In this document: positions 54,417-63,043 of the stretch, in pieces
Layout of the letters: each line of letters begins with the position of its first letter
How positions within the stretch are numbered: the stretch's first letter is position 1
Origin: Mesorhizobium japonicum MAFF 303099
GTDB lineage: Bacteria > Pseudomonadota > Alphaproteobacteria > Rhizobiales > Rhizobiaceae
Assembly (NCBI RefSeq): GCF_000009625.1
Contig: NC_002678.2
Span: forward strand, 4,124,001-4,188,000
Reading direction: 5' to 3'
DNA: 64,000 nucleotides
Made by a program: the position numbers and the translations under genes
Notes under the pieces: model-generated
Databases searched by the model: none
What the model was told of the DNA's origin: nothing
Seen by the model: only the letters and a program-made list of their open reading frames with translations

Positions 54417-54479
54417 CGAACCGCGTCGACAAATACTGCGGAACCTGATTGCTTGCCCCAACCATTGGAGAAGCACGCG

Positions 54480-55307
54480 ATGACAAACCTTGCAGGGCGC
54501 GGTGCAATCGTCACCGGCGGCTTTTCGGGCATGGGCTTCGCCATTGCCTCGGCCTTGGCTGAAGCTGGCGCCAATGTCGCCGTCGGGTCCTACATCGCGC
54601 CTGCCGGCACCGACAGATCCGACGCCGCCTATTATCCGGGCATCGACGAAATCGAGCGCGTGCGGTCGGCCTTGTCTGCCCATGGCACCAGGGTGCACGC
54701 TGCTCACCTCGATGTCCGCGACAGCGAGGTCACCAACCGTTTCGTCGCCGAAGCCGAGGCCGCCATCGGTCCTGCCGACATCCTGGTCAACGCGGCCGGC
54801 ACCACCACCGAGCAACCGGTTTGCGGACATTCCGACGCGCTGTGGGACAAGATCGTCGACACCAACCTGACCGGCGCCTTCCGCACCACCCGTGCCGTGC
54901 TTCCCGGCATGATCGCGCGCGGCTGGGGCCGCATCGTCAACATCGGCTCGACCGCGGCTTCCGTCGGCTGGAAGGACAACCCCGCCTACTGCGCCTCCAA
55001 GGCCGGCCTGCTCGGCCTCACCCGCTGCGTGGCGCTGGAGGGGGCGGCGCACGGCGTCACCTGCGTCATGATCAGCCCGACCTGGGTCGAGACCGAATTG
55101 ATGCGCCGCAACGTGGCACAGGTCGTCGAGCGCGAGGGCAAGGGGCGGACGGCGCAGCAAGCGATGGCCGAGATCGCCAAGGGCAACCCGCAGCAGCGCA
55201 TGCTGCAGCCGCAGGAAATCGCCGCACTGGCCGTATTCCTGTGCTCGGACCTGGCCAAAGGCATCACCATGGAAAACATACAGATCACCGGCGGAGCACT
55301 CTGGTAG
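54480..55307 (+). CDS. Short-chain dehydrogenase/reductase in the acx operon
   Basis: 275 residues. NAD-site TGGFSGMGFAIASALAEAGA, NAAGTTTE, Ser in IGSTAAS, YCASKAGLLGLTRCVALE with Tyr and Lys, and ITGGALW at the end. The position after acxC, with GGAG upstream of ATG 54480, suggests that it acts on the acetone-carboxylase product or its precursor. Possibilities are acetoacetate/3-hydroxybutyrate interconversion or oxidation of 2-propanol to acetone. Neither is proven. Confidence 0.88.
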   Translation: MTNLAGRGAIVTGGFSGMGFAIASALAEAGANVAVGSYIAPAGTDRSDAAYYPGIDEIERVRSALSAHGTRVHAAHLDVRDSEVTNRFVAEAEAAIGPADILVNAAGTTTEQPVCGHSDALWDKIVDTNLTGAFRTTRAVLPGMIARGWGRIVNIGSTAASVGWKDNPAYCASKAGLLGLTRCVALEGAAHGVTCVMISPTWVETELMRRNVAQVVEREGKGRTAQQAMAEIAKGNPQQRMLQPQEIAALAVFLCSDLAKGITMENIQITGGALW

Positions 55308-55378
55308 CATTCTCGTGCCTGATCCAGGCGGCTGTCTCGGGGCGGGCCACAGGCTGATCTCTCCCCGTTCGCCACAGT

Positions 55379-55473
55379 AATTCCAGGATAAGTGTGAACG
55401 GTTTTCCGTCCGAAATTGCGTCAAAACAACGAGTTAGAGCGGTTCGCCATTTCCGTGAAACGGTGGACTGCTC
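55379..55473. repeat. Intergenic repeat copy A
   Basis: About 95 bp beginning AATTCCAGGATAAGTGTGA and ending with a self-complementary stretch around CCGTGAAACGG. It corresponds, with small gaps and substitutions, to the element at 57038–57157. Both copies lie just outside the exoQ-like gene. Read here, the end forms a small hairpin (CCGTTTC-type dyad). Confidence 0.75.
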
Positions 55474-55642
55474 GGATGTAAGACAAGGTGACCGGATTTG
55501 CCATTGAGCATGCGATGCGATAGGTTATATTGCACTGCACAATGGAGATGCCGTTTATTGCACGCCCCTGTTTGCGGATATGCCGGCCGGTTTGCGGCCC
55601 GGCCGACTTGCTGGTCTTGGGCCGCGCCGACGGGACTCTGAG

Positions 55643-56956
55643 ATGAAAATTCCAAAGTCCCTGCTGGTCGATCCCGAGAAGAACTCGGTCTACGGCGCTT
55701 TTGCCGTTGCCGTGTCGATCTGGGCGTTCTCCTATTCCGTCATTTTCGGGCAGGTGCTGATCCTGGCCTACTACGCCGTCTGGCTTCCGCTCATCCTGGT
55801 CGACTACCGGCGCTTCCTGCGCCAGTTGTCCGGCGCCTGGCTGCCTCTGCTGTTCGCGGCCTATATCTGTTTTTCCATCTTCTGGTCGCAGGCGCCCGGC
55901 GTCACCGCCAGAACGGCGGTCCAGTACCTGTCCCACATCGCCTGTGCCTATGTCGCGGCGCGTACCGTCAGCGTGCGCACCCTGACGCTCGGCGCCCTGG
56001 TCGGCATCTTCTTCGTCATGCTCTATTCGCTCAAGGTCGGGGCCTATTCCGAGGACGTCCTTGACGGCACCTACAATTTCGTCGGCGCTTTTGCCTCCAA
56101 GAACCAGATCGGCTTCGTCGGCTCGCTCGGCATCTACTTCTCCGTGGTGTTCCTCGCTTTCCTGCGGCGCGGCCGGCTGAGTTTCATACTGACTGTTCCT
56201 GTCGTGCTGTTGTCGGCCTACCTGCTGGTCATTTCGCATTCTGCCACGTCGATGGCTTCGATACCGGCGGTCCTGGCGCTGATCGCGCTTCTTGCCATGA
56301 CCAAGCTTTTGTCACGGCGCTATCGCCGGGTGATCTTCGTGGTCGGCGCCGGCCTGATCGTCGTGGTGGCCTTTGTCGCCCTCAATCTCGGGCTCATGGA
56401 CTTCGTGCTTGGCCTCTTCGGCAAGGATTCGACGCTCACCGGGCGAACCTATCTGTGGGAGCAGGGCTGGAACGCCGCGCAGCGCTCGCCGATCCTCGGC
56501 GTCGGCTATGCCGCCTATTGGGTGCAGGGCTTTGCCGAGGCCGAGCGGCTGTGGAATGAATTCTACATCACCACCCGCACCGGCTTCCATTTCCACAACA
56601 CCTATGTCGAGGCGCTTGTCGAACTCGGCTTCACCGGAGCGGTGATGATTTCGCTGATCATGCTGCGCACGCTCTACGGCCATGTCTCGACGGTGATTTT
56701 CAAGGCATGGCAGGCCGAATCGGTGGTGCTGTTCGGCGTGATGGTGTTGCTGCTCATCCGCTCCTTCGTCGAGGTCGAGGTCCTCAACCCCTACATTATG
56801 GGCTCGTTCCTGATGTATTTCAGCTACTTCAAGCTGGCGCGGCTGCCGGTCACCCGTACGCGCTGGTCGCCGGCTTTCGAACCGGCGGATGCGGCAAGGG
56901 GCGAGCCGGCCTGGCACCGGCATGTCGGCCGTCCGGCGGCCGCCGATCCATCATGA
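55643..56956 (+). CDS. exoQ: Exopolysaccharide polymerase, ExoQ/O-antigen-ligase-like
   Basis: 437 residues with about ten hydrophobic segments. The Wzy_C-type core GRTYLWEQGWNAAQRSPILGVGYAAYW is followed by HFHNTYVEALVELGFTGA, the periplasmic loop of polymerases and ligases. It links repeat units on the periplasmic side of the inner membrane. The start ATG 55643 has only a weak ribosome site. The context of exoX, exoY and exoF homologues supports ExoQ as the best name, although O-antigen ligase cannot be excluded. It runs opposite to the exoFY genes and is bracketed by two copies of one repeat. Confidence 0.8.
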   Translation: MKIPKSLLVDPEKNSVYGAFAVAVSIWAFSYSVIFGQVLILAYYAVWLPLILVDYRRFLRQLSGAWLPLLFAAYICFSIFWSQAPGVTARTAVQYLSHIACAYVAARTVSVRTLTLGALVGIFFVMLYSLKVGAYSEDVLDGTYNFVGAFASKNQIGFVGSLGIYFSVVFLAFLRRGRLSFILTVPVVLLSAYLLVISHSATSMASIPAVLALIALLAMTKLLSRRYRRVIFVVGAGLIVVVAFVALNLGLMDFVLGLFGKDSTLTGRTYLWEQGWNAAQRSPILGVGYAAYWVQGFAEAERLWNEFYITTRTGFHFHNTYVEALVELGFTGAVMISLIMLRTLYGHVSTVIFKAWQAESVVLFGVMVLLLIRSFVEVEVLNPYIMGSFLMYFSYFKLARLPVTRTRWSPAFEPADAARGEPAWHRHVGRPAAADPS

Positions 56957-57037
56957 GCCCATCCACGTCGCCCAAAGGCGCATAGCGCCTTGCGGTAACG
57001 AGAGATTCCCGCCCTTCGAGGCGGCGCGCTCTGGAGC

Positions 57038-57157
57038 AATTCCAGGAAAAGTGTGAGCGGCGTTTCCGGGAAAAGCGCGTAGCGGTTTCCCTTGGGAATT
57101 GCGTTAGAACAAAGAGAATAGAACGGCTCGCCGTTGCCGTGAAACGGTGAAACGCTC
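57038..57157. repeat. Intergenic repeat copy B
   Basis: About 120 bp beginning AATTCCAGGAAAAGTGTGAG and ending near CCGTGAAACGGTGAAACGCTC. It matches the element at 55379–55473, with additional internal bases (AAGCGCGTAGCGG). It lies between the exoQ-like stop and the ExoF-like terminator. Confidence 0.75.
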
Positions 57158-57188
57158 TATCATTCGCGCCCTGGATCGCTCATGGCAA

Positions 57189-57218
57189 AACCTCCACCAG
57201 GCGGGCCTGGTGGAGGTT
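57189..57218 (-). terminator. Terminator of the exoF-like gene
   Basis: AACCTCCACCAGG, loop CGGG, CCTGGTGGAGGTT: a perfect 13-bp stem followed by TTTT on the minus strand. It lies 52 bp past the exoF-like stop. Confidence 0.88.
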
Positions 57219-57269
57219 GGAATTCCTTGTGCGATGGATCGGAGCGCTGATCGCGCCGAAGTCCGCGAC

Positions 57270-58541
57270 CTATTGGCTGGCCAGCGGTGCCAGCTTGATC
57301 TTGATCACGTCACCGGGCAGCACCGGTGTTTCTTCCTTTGCCGCGATTTCGCTGGTCTTGCCGTCGACATTGCGAACCAGCGAATAAAGCAGCGTCGGCT
57401 GCTGGTCGTTGGTGATGGCGGCCGTCGTCCCGGGATCGCTGGCCTGGGCGATCAGGCCTTTCTGCATATTCACCTTCAGCGCGGCCTCGTTCAGGTCGGC
57501 TTCAGTCTGCTGCCGGTCGGCGGCGAGGCTAGAGCTCAACGTGTTCTGGGCATCGATGGCGTCCTGCGTCGCCTTGCTGATCGCCTGCTTGGCGGTGAGG
57601 ATGGCCGTCTCGTAATCGAGGATCTTGCCCTGCAGGTCGGTGACGGACTGCTGCGAATCCAGCAGCCGCGCATTGGCGACCAGGCCCTTCTGCGCCAGCG
57701 GTCCGATGCTGGTGAGCTGCTGCTGCGCCAGGTCGACTTGCTTCTGCTGGTTGACGATCTTCTTCTGCAGCGATTCGATTTCGGCCTGAAGGACACTCTT
57801 GAGATCGTCGAGCGCCTCGAGCTTCAGCTTCAGCGCCTTCTGATCTGCCGTCAGGATCGTCATCTCGTCGGCGACGATGGTCGGCAGCCGCGGATCGCCC
57901 TCGACCTCTTTCGGCGCTTCGAAACTTGCCTTGCCGGCCAGATCGGCATCGATGCGGGCGCGCCTGACGAGCAGCCGGACGCGCTGGTCGTCGGAGATAT
58001 CGAAATTGCCCTTGGCCGTGACCAGGTCCTTGCCGAGCTGGGGGCCGTAGTCGGCACTGCGCCTGATACCGCCGGCGACACTGATCGCTTTCAGCACCGT
58101 AAGATCGGGCACAAAGGGAAACTGGCCGGGGTTCTGCACTTCGCCCGAAATATAGAAGGGCCGGAACTGCGCCATCTCGACCGAGGCCTCGGGCTTGTCC
58201 GACAGGGCGAGCTTGTGCTGCAGCGCCTCGCTGATTGCCGCCGCGACTTCCGCCGTGGTCTTGCCGGCCGCCGGCAACTCGCCGACGAAAGGCACCGACA
58301 GCGTGCCGGCCGGGCCGACCGTGTATTCGCCGTTCACCGCCGTCCAGTCGCGGAACGTGCCTTCGACGGTCTGCCATTCGGCGATGCGGATGTTGAGCTT
58401 GTCCTGCGAGCCGAGATGGTATTCACCTGATATGGCGACCTGGGGAAGAAAAGCGAGCGACGTCGCAAGGCAGGTGGCCATAAGCCGAGAGCGACCGGAA
58501 AAGCGGCCGCTGCCAAAGGCTTCGAACATGTCTTTTTTCAA
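57270..58541 (-). CDS. exoF: Polysaccharide export outer-membrane-type protein, ExoF-like
   Basis: 423 residues. Signal peptide residues about 15–38, then a Poly_export (SLBB) domain: GEYHLGSQDKLNIRIAEWQTVEGTFRDW, GTLSVPFVGELPAAGKTTAEVAAAIS. A middle coiled region follows with heptads (KLEALDDLKSVLQAEIESLQKKIVNQQKQVDLAQQQL), and a C-terminal beta segment. This fits ExoF, which assists export and elongation of succinoglycan-type polysaccharide. Start TTG 58541; ATG 58529 is an alternative. It is co-directional with exoY upstream. Confidence 0.87.
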   Translation of the reverse strand: MKKDMFEAFGSGRFSGRSRLMATCLATSLAFLPQVAISGEYHLGSQDKLNIRIAEWQTVEGTFRDWTAVNGEYTVGPAGTLSVPFVGELPAAGKTTAEVAAAISEALQHKLALSDKPEASVEMAQFRPFYISGEVQNPGQFPFVPDLTVLKAISVAGGIRRSADYGPQLGKDLVTAKGNFDISDDQRVRLLVRRARIDADLAGKASFEAPKEVEGDPRLPTIVADEMTILTADQKALKLKLEALDDLKSVLQAEIESLQKKIVNQQKQVDLAQQQLTSIGPLAQKGLVANARLLDSQQSVTDLQGKILDYETAILTAKQAISKATQDAIDAQNTLSSSLAADRQQTEADLNEAALKVNMQKGLIAQASDPGTTAAITNDQQPTLLYSLVRNVDGKTSEIAAKEETPVLPGDVIKIKLAPLASQ

Positions 58542-58613
58542 CTGAACGTTCCGATCCGTTTTAGCCCCATCGCCCGATGAGCTTGCCTCCGGATGCCTGG
58601 TGCCGGCAGCCGG

Positions 58614-59291
58614 TCAGTAAGAGCCGCGGGACATCCAGACGGCCGGCACGGTCTTGATGATGATGCGCACGTCGCCGAACAGCGACCAGTTCTCGACATA
58701 ATGGCGGTCGAAGGCGACGCGGCTGTCGTAGGAGACGTCGTTGCGGCCGCTGACCTGCCACAGGCCGGTCAGGCCGGGCCGCGACTTCAGATAGTAGACG
58801 GCGGCGCTGCCGTAGATTTCCAGCTCGTCGCGCACCACCGGTCGAGGCCCGACAAGGCTCATATCGCCCTGCAGGATGTTGATGATCTGCGGCAATTCGT
58901 CGAGGCTGAGCTTGCGCAGCACCGCGCCGACGCGGGTGACGCGTGGATCGTTCTTCAGCTTGCGGGTCGCTATCCATTCCGCATTGGCCTCCGGATTGGT
59001 GGCGAGATAGGCGGCCAGCACCTTGTCACCGTCCGGAACCATGGTGCGGAATTTCAGGCACGGAAAAATCCGTCCGCCGCGCCCGATTCGCCGATGGCCG
59101 TAGAAAATCGATCCACCGTCGGAAAATTTGACCAGCAGCGCTACCATGATGAACAGCGGGCTGAGAGCGATCAGACCAACCAGTGAACCGACAATATCGA
59201 AGCTGCGCTTGATGAGGCCGCCGATCGGCGGCGGAAAATCGGTGTCAGCCTGCGAAAAGTCCGCCGTGGCCGACTTGGCAATATCCCTCAT
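58614..59291 (-). CDS. exoY: Undecaprenyl-phosphate sugar transferase, ExoY-like
   Basis: 225 residues, the size of S. meliloti ExoY. One membrane segment at about residues 30–52 ([29 protein letters not shown]) is followed by the bacterial sugar-transferase core: [46 protein letters not shown] and [18 protein letters not shown]. It starts repeat-unit synthesis by putting galactose-1-phosphate or glucose-1-phosphate on undecaprenyl phosphate. Start ATG 59291, behind GGAG. It heads exoY–exoF, and the upstream gap is shared with the ExoX-like gene. Confidence 0.93.
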   Translation of the reverse strand: MRDIAKSATADFSQADTDFPPPIGGLIKRSFDIVGSLVGLIALSPLFIMVALLVKFSDGGSIFYGHRRIGRGGRIFPCLKFRTMVPDGDKVLAAYLATNPEANAEWIATRKLKNDPRVTRVGAVLRKLSLDELPQIINILQGDMSLVGPRPVVRDELEIYGSAAVYYLKSRPGLTGLWQVSGRNDVSYDSRVAFDRHYVENWSLFGDVRIIIKTVPAVWMSRGSY

Positions 59292-59891
59292 GCGGAAACT
59301 CCATGCGTTGAACGAATGGTTCACCACACGATACCAAAAAAATGTTGCAGCGCAACACACAATTTCCCGGCCCACTGAAATAGTCGCGTCATGAATTGAC
59401 TAAATAATAAGCTAGTGATGCACATTTTTCAGGATGTTTAGCACATTTGTGACAATAAATGGGCAAGCGTAAAAAAATGCGGACCTTTTTGGGGCGAATC
59501 AGGGGCAAGGCGTTCTCTCGGGCCCGGATTGGTACATATTAGAGCTTTAGGAAGGCCCGAAGTTCCAGACTATTAACATAAAATACTACATAATATTGGG
59601 AATTGTACTGAAGCGAGTCGGCGGCTGCAGGTTGAGTAAATTGCGGTGGTGTGCGTTGCAGCATGCCAGAGTCGATCGCGCAAGCTCAATCAAAAATATG
59701 TGCGGTTGCCCTTGCCGCCTTCTGCTCGCCTTAATAGAATTGCAAATTATACCTGTCAGAGTGGCGACAGGTTGAAAGGCCGGAAGCAACCGGTCGATAG
59801 CGGGCACCTTTACAAGCCCGCATGACAAGGGACGGCGCTCGGGTGGGGCTATCGTTTGATAAAACCCGGGCCGGTTTATGGGCTGTTGGGT
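59292..59891. promoter_or_regulatory. AT-rich intergenic region between exoY and exoX
   Basis: 600 bp, clearly more AT-rich than its surroundings. It contains two GCACATTT copies starting at 59420 and 59441, 21 bp apart (two helix turns), and a GCGGGC…GCCCGC hairpin at 59800–59821. No convincing gene. It is a likely site of divergent promoters and regulator binding for the exo genes. Confidence 0.6.
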
Positions 59892-60167
59892 ATGTCGCTT
59901 CCAAAATTCATCGTTGGGATGATTTTCGCACTTGCAATCGTCGTCGCCTGGTCATGGCTTGGCGGCGCTTCGCTGGGCATGACGCTGCTGCGCGTCATCA
60001 TCTGCGCCGTGATCATCCAGGCCGGCTATTTCGTCCTTGTCTATGCCATGATCGCCCGGAGCGCGCCGACGCCGGCCGACAGGCTGCGTGAAGCCGAGAG
60101 AAAGCTGAGTTCGCCCGACGTGACCGAAGGCGAGAAGCTGGGCAACGCCCGGCGCAGCCTGCACTAG
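59892..60167 (+). CDS. exoX: Exopolysaccharide production repressor, ExoX-like
   Basis: 91 residues with two membrane helices (residues 4–22 and 30–53: FIVGMIFALAIVVAWSWLGG and LLRVIICAVIIQAGYFVLVYAMIA) and a polar C-terminal tail (RSAPTPADRLREAERKLSSPDVT). ExoX-type proteins of S. meliloti are small inner-membrane proteins that lower succinoglycan output in proportion to the ExoX:ExoY ratio. The location divergent from an ExoY gene fits exactly. Start ATG 59892; the upstream part of the frame is not convincing. Confidence 0.8.
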   Translation: MSLPKFIVGMIFALAIVVAWSWLGGASLGMTLLRVIICAVIIQAGYFVLVYAMIARSAPTPADRLREAERKLSSPDVTEGEKLGNARRSLH

Positions 60168-60191
60168 TTCCTGCAAAGGATATCCGTGGCC

Positions 60192-62045
60192 TCAGGCCAC
60201 ATTGGCGGGTTCGGTTTCCGACTGTTCCCCCGACAGCATCCTCGACAGCCGGCTCGCCGGCTTCGCCTTCAGGCGCTGATACTGGCCGACCTCCACGATG
60301 CGGCCGTCTTCCATCGCCACCACCCAGTCGGCGAAAGCAATCATCGATGGCCGGTGCGCGATGGTCAGGATGGTCATCGCGCCGCGCAATCCGTCGATCG
60401 ACCGGGCGATCAGCGACTGGTTCTGCCAGTCGAGCGCGCTGGTCGCCTCATCGAGGATGAGCAGCGACGGCTTGCGCAGCAACGCACGCGCCAGCGCGAT
60501 GCGCTGACGCTCGCCGCCGGAGAGCCGCACGCCGCGATCGCCGACCACGGTCTCGAGCCGCTGGTCGAGCCGTTCGACGAAGTCACCGGCATGCGCGGCG
60601 CGCAGTACTGTCCACAGATCGTCGTCGCTGGCCTGGGGCGCGGCCAGGCGCAGGTTCGCCGCGATCGTGTCATGCAGCAGGAACACGTCCTGCGGCACAT
60701 AGGCCACCTGATCGCGCCAGCGCCGGCGATTGCCGGCATCGATCTCGACGCCGTCGACCAGGATCTTGCCGGCGGTCGGCTCGAGCAGCCCGAGCAGCAT
60801 GTCGGCGATCGTGCTCTTGCCCGATCCCGAAGGGCCGATCAGGGCCGTGACCTTGCCGGCCGGCAGGCCGAAGGTGATGTCGCTCACCACCGCCTTGCCC
60901 GAGTCATCGTAGCTGAAGGAGACGCCGCGAATGTTCAGCCCGGTATCGAGCGACAGCTTTTGCATATCCTCGGATTGGGCATGGCCGGGCTCGCGCTCGG
61001 CGTCGAAACGGGCCTGCAGGCTGCGCATGGCCGTATAGGCGGGCAGGTTGATCAGCACCTGCTGGGCCTGCGTCTGCATGTCCATGAAGCGCGGCGCGAT
61101 GCGCATGAAGACGAGAAGCAGCACGACAATCTCGGCCAGTGACAGGTTGAAGCGGACCAGCGCCACATAGATGAACAGGCTGAGGCCCACAACGCTCGCC
61201 ACCTGGAACACGGCGGTGCCGATCGAACTGTTGCGGACATAGTCGATGTTGTCGGCCTTCATCTTTTCCAGCGTCGACTGCAACTGCGCGAAATAACTGG
61301 CCTCGACATTCAGGCTCTTGGCCACCTTGATGCCGCCGAGGAACTCCGAGACCGTGCGGTACTGATCCTGGCGGTTGCTGGTCAGGACACGCCCGAAAGC
61401 GGTCGCGCGCGCGCGAAACGGCTGCAGCGCTATGAACATCATGATGCCGATGACGATCGCAAACGCCGTCATGACCGGCGAGATGAACATCGAGATCACG
61501 AGATAGCCCACCAAAAGCACCGCGATCTGCACCAGCATCAAAAGCGAGAAGGCGGCGCCCTGGACGCGATCGATGTCGCCGGTCAGGGCATGGTCGAGAT
61601 CGGAACTGCGCATGCGCGAGAAGACGCCCCAGCGCGCCTTGCCGATGCTCTCGAACAGGTTCATGCGCAAACGGTTGATGAAATCGAAGAGAAGCCTGGC
61701 CATGTAGACCGACTTGAAGCGGTTGAACGCTGCCTGCACGGCAACGAGCCCGACCAGCGCGCACAGCACGGTGGTCAGCTGCAGCGTTCCGTCCGGCACC
61801 AGCCAGCGCACGAAATCATTGCTCGGCAGCCGCACCGCGAAATCCTGGTCGGCGCGGCCGACCAGATGCAGCAGCGGCACAAGCAGCAAGATCGAAATGC
61901 CTTCCGTCAGGCTGCCGAGGATCAGGAACAGTAGCGCCGTCCAGGTTCGCCGCCCGCCGATCTGGGCGATGACGGCGCCGAACGCGGCGACATCGCGAAA
62001 CAGCGACAGGCGAAGGATCGAGGATTTCGACATGATTGCGCTCAC
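60192..62045 (-). CDS. ABC exporter (membrane plus ATPase), possibly lasso-peptide transporter
   Basis: 617 residues. N-terminal half with six membrane helices (residues about 30–320), then an ATPase: Walker A GPSGSGKST (about residue 400), Q-loop, signature LSGGERQR, Walker B LLILDEATSALD and switch His IAHRPSM. It is a homodimeric exporter of the MsbA/peptide type. It lacks an N-terminal C39 peptidase domain, as expected for lasso D proteins. Start GTG 62045 overlaps the stop of the kinase gene (GTGA); ATG 62033 is a second choice. Coupling to an asparagine-synthetase-like cyclase and a kinase is the ground for the lasso assignment. Confidence 0.88.
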   Translation of the reverse strand: MSAIMSKSSILRLSLFRDVAAFGAVIAQIGGRRTWTALLFLILGSLTEGISILLLVPLLHLVGRADQDFAVRLPSNDFVRWLVPDGTLQLTTVLCALVGLVAVQAAFNRFKSVYMARLLFDFINRLRMNLFESIGKARWGVFSRMRSSDLDHALTGDIDRVQGAAFSLLMLVQIAVLLVGYLVISMFISPVMTAFAIVIGIMMFIALQPFRARATAFGRVLTSNRQDQYRTVSEFLGGIKVAKSLNVEASYFAQLQSTLEKMKADNIDYVRNSSIGTAVFQVASVVGLSLFIYVALVRFNLSLAEIVVLLLVFMRIAPRFMDMQTQAQQVLINLPAYTAMRSLQARFDAEREPGHAQSEDMQKLSLDTGLNIRGVSFSYDDSGKAVVSDITFGLPAGKVTALIGPSGSGKSTIADMLLGLLEPTAGKILVDGVEIDAGNRRRWRDQVAYVPQDVFLLHDTIAANLRLAAPQASDDDLWTVLRAAHAGDFVERLDQRLETVVGDRGVRLSGGERQRIALARALLRKPSLLILDEATSALDWQNQSLIARSIDGLRGAMTILTIAHRPSMIAFADWVVAMEDGRIVEVGQYQRLKAKPASRLSRMLSGEQSETEPANVA

Positions 62046-63043
62046 CGCCGCCGACGGCCGGCCGCAAGATCCCCGGCCGCCAGGTCGCTTTCGACCAGCG
62101 CCACGGCCTCGCCAATCCTGTCGAGGCCGGTCGGAACTTCCAGCCGGAACACGCCGACATGGTTAGCGATTGCTGAACATTGGCGAAGATGCAGCGCCGC
62201 GAAATCGCCGGAGAGCGCCGCGCGGCCGAACCGCGTCACATAGGAGAATTTGATGATCGCCGGCAGAGCAGCGATGCCGGGCAAGGCCGTGATCGCGGCC
62301 TTCGCGCCGCGCTCGAGGACATAGATCCTGGTCGCCGGCACCATGCCGCCGGAGAAGGCGCCATGCAAGCGATGCTGCATCTTCTCGATCGCCGGATGCA
62401 CTTGCGGCCGCACCTCCGCCCGGCCGAGCGAGATCGCGGCCGCGGCGTCGGCGGCAAGCTTGATCTGGGGAAACCCCGCAACGATCATCGGCGCGTCCGG
62501 TCTGGCGAGATCGAGCGCCACGACATCGTCGGTAAGCAATTCATGACCGGCCCGGATCAGCGCGCTTGCCGTCGTCGACTTGCCAGCGCCCTTGTCGCCC
62601 ATGAAGATGGCGCCTTTGCCGGCCGCCGCGATGGCGCTGGCATGCAGCACGAGCAGGCCGCGCTGGTGCAGCAACAACGCCATCACCGGCCCAAGCAGCG
62701 GGAAGGCAAGCAGCGCGTCATCGACGCCGGGCGCCGGCTCGATGTCGATACGGTCGGCATCGCTGATCAGGAAGGCGCCGACGGCATGCCACGCCAGATA
62801 TTGCCGGTCAGGCTCGAAGCGGAAGATCGTCGCGGCCTCGGACGAAGGCTTCGGCATGTCGATCGTGCCGATGGCGATCAGGATATCCGCCGCCGCCGGC
62901 TCCGTCGGCTCCAGCTCGGGCAATGCCACGTCGGACGCGACGGTCAGGCCATAGGCCCGGTAGTAACGTCGCTCCCTCATCATCCCGCCATGGGAAGGGG
63001 CATCGTCAAGGTATGTGGCGAGCGGCTGGTTAGGCGGCATCAT
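62042..63043 (-). CDS. HPr-kinase-like protein, possible lasso-peptide tailoring kinase
   Basis: 333 residues from ATG 63043, which overlaps the cyclase stop (ATGA). The N-terminal 120 residues are a beta-rich module (YRAYGLTVASDVALPEL). A P-loop follows at residues 149–157 (GDKGAGKST), then LTDDVVALDL, the second acidic pair seen in HPr kinases. HPrK-like enzymes of this shape occur in lasso-peptide clusters, where they phosphorylate a Ser in the peptide's C-terminus (PadeK/ThcoK, PsmK). No PTS genes are near, so a classical HPr role is less likely. The target is not visible in the window. Confidence 0.85.
   Translation of the reverse strand: MMPPNQPLATYLDDAPSHGGMMRERRYYRAYGLTVASDVALPELEPTEPAAADILIAIGTIDMPKPSSEAATIFRFEPDRQYLAWHAVGAFLISDADRIDIEPAPGVDDALLAFPLLGPVMALLLHQRGLLVLHASAIAAAGKGAIFMGDKGAGKSTTASALIRAGHELLTDDVVALDLARPDAPMIVAGFPQIKLAADAAAAISLGRAEVRPQVHPAIEKMQHRLHGAFSGGMVPATRIYVLERGAKAAITALPGIAALPAIIKFSYVTRFGRAALSGDFAALHLRQCSAIANHVGVFRLEVPTGLDRIGEAVALVESDLAAGDLAAGRRRR

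Noticed and set aside
59586..59828. 80-codon frame in the exoY–exoX gap
   Set aside because: No ribosome site, AT-rich context, no domain; more likely regulatory DNA.
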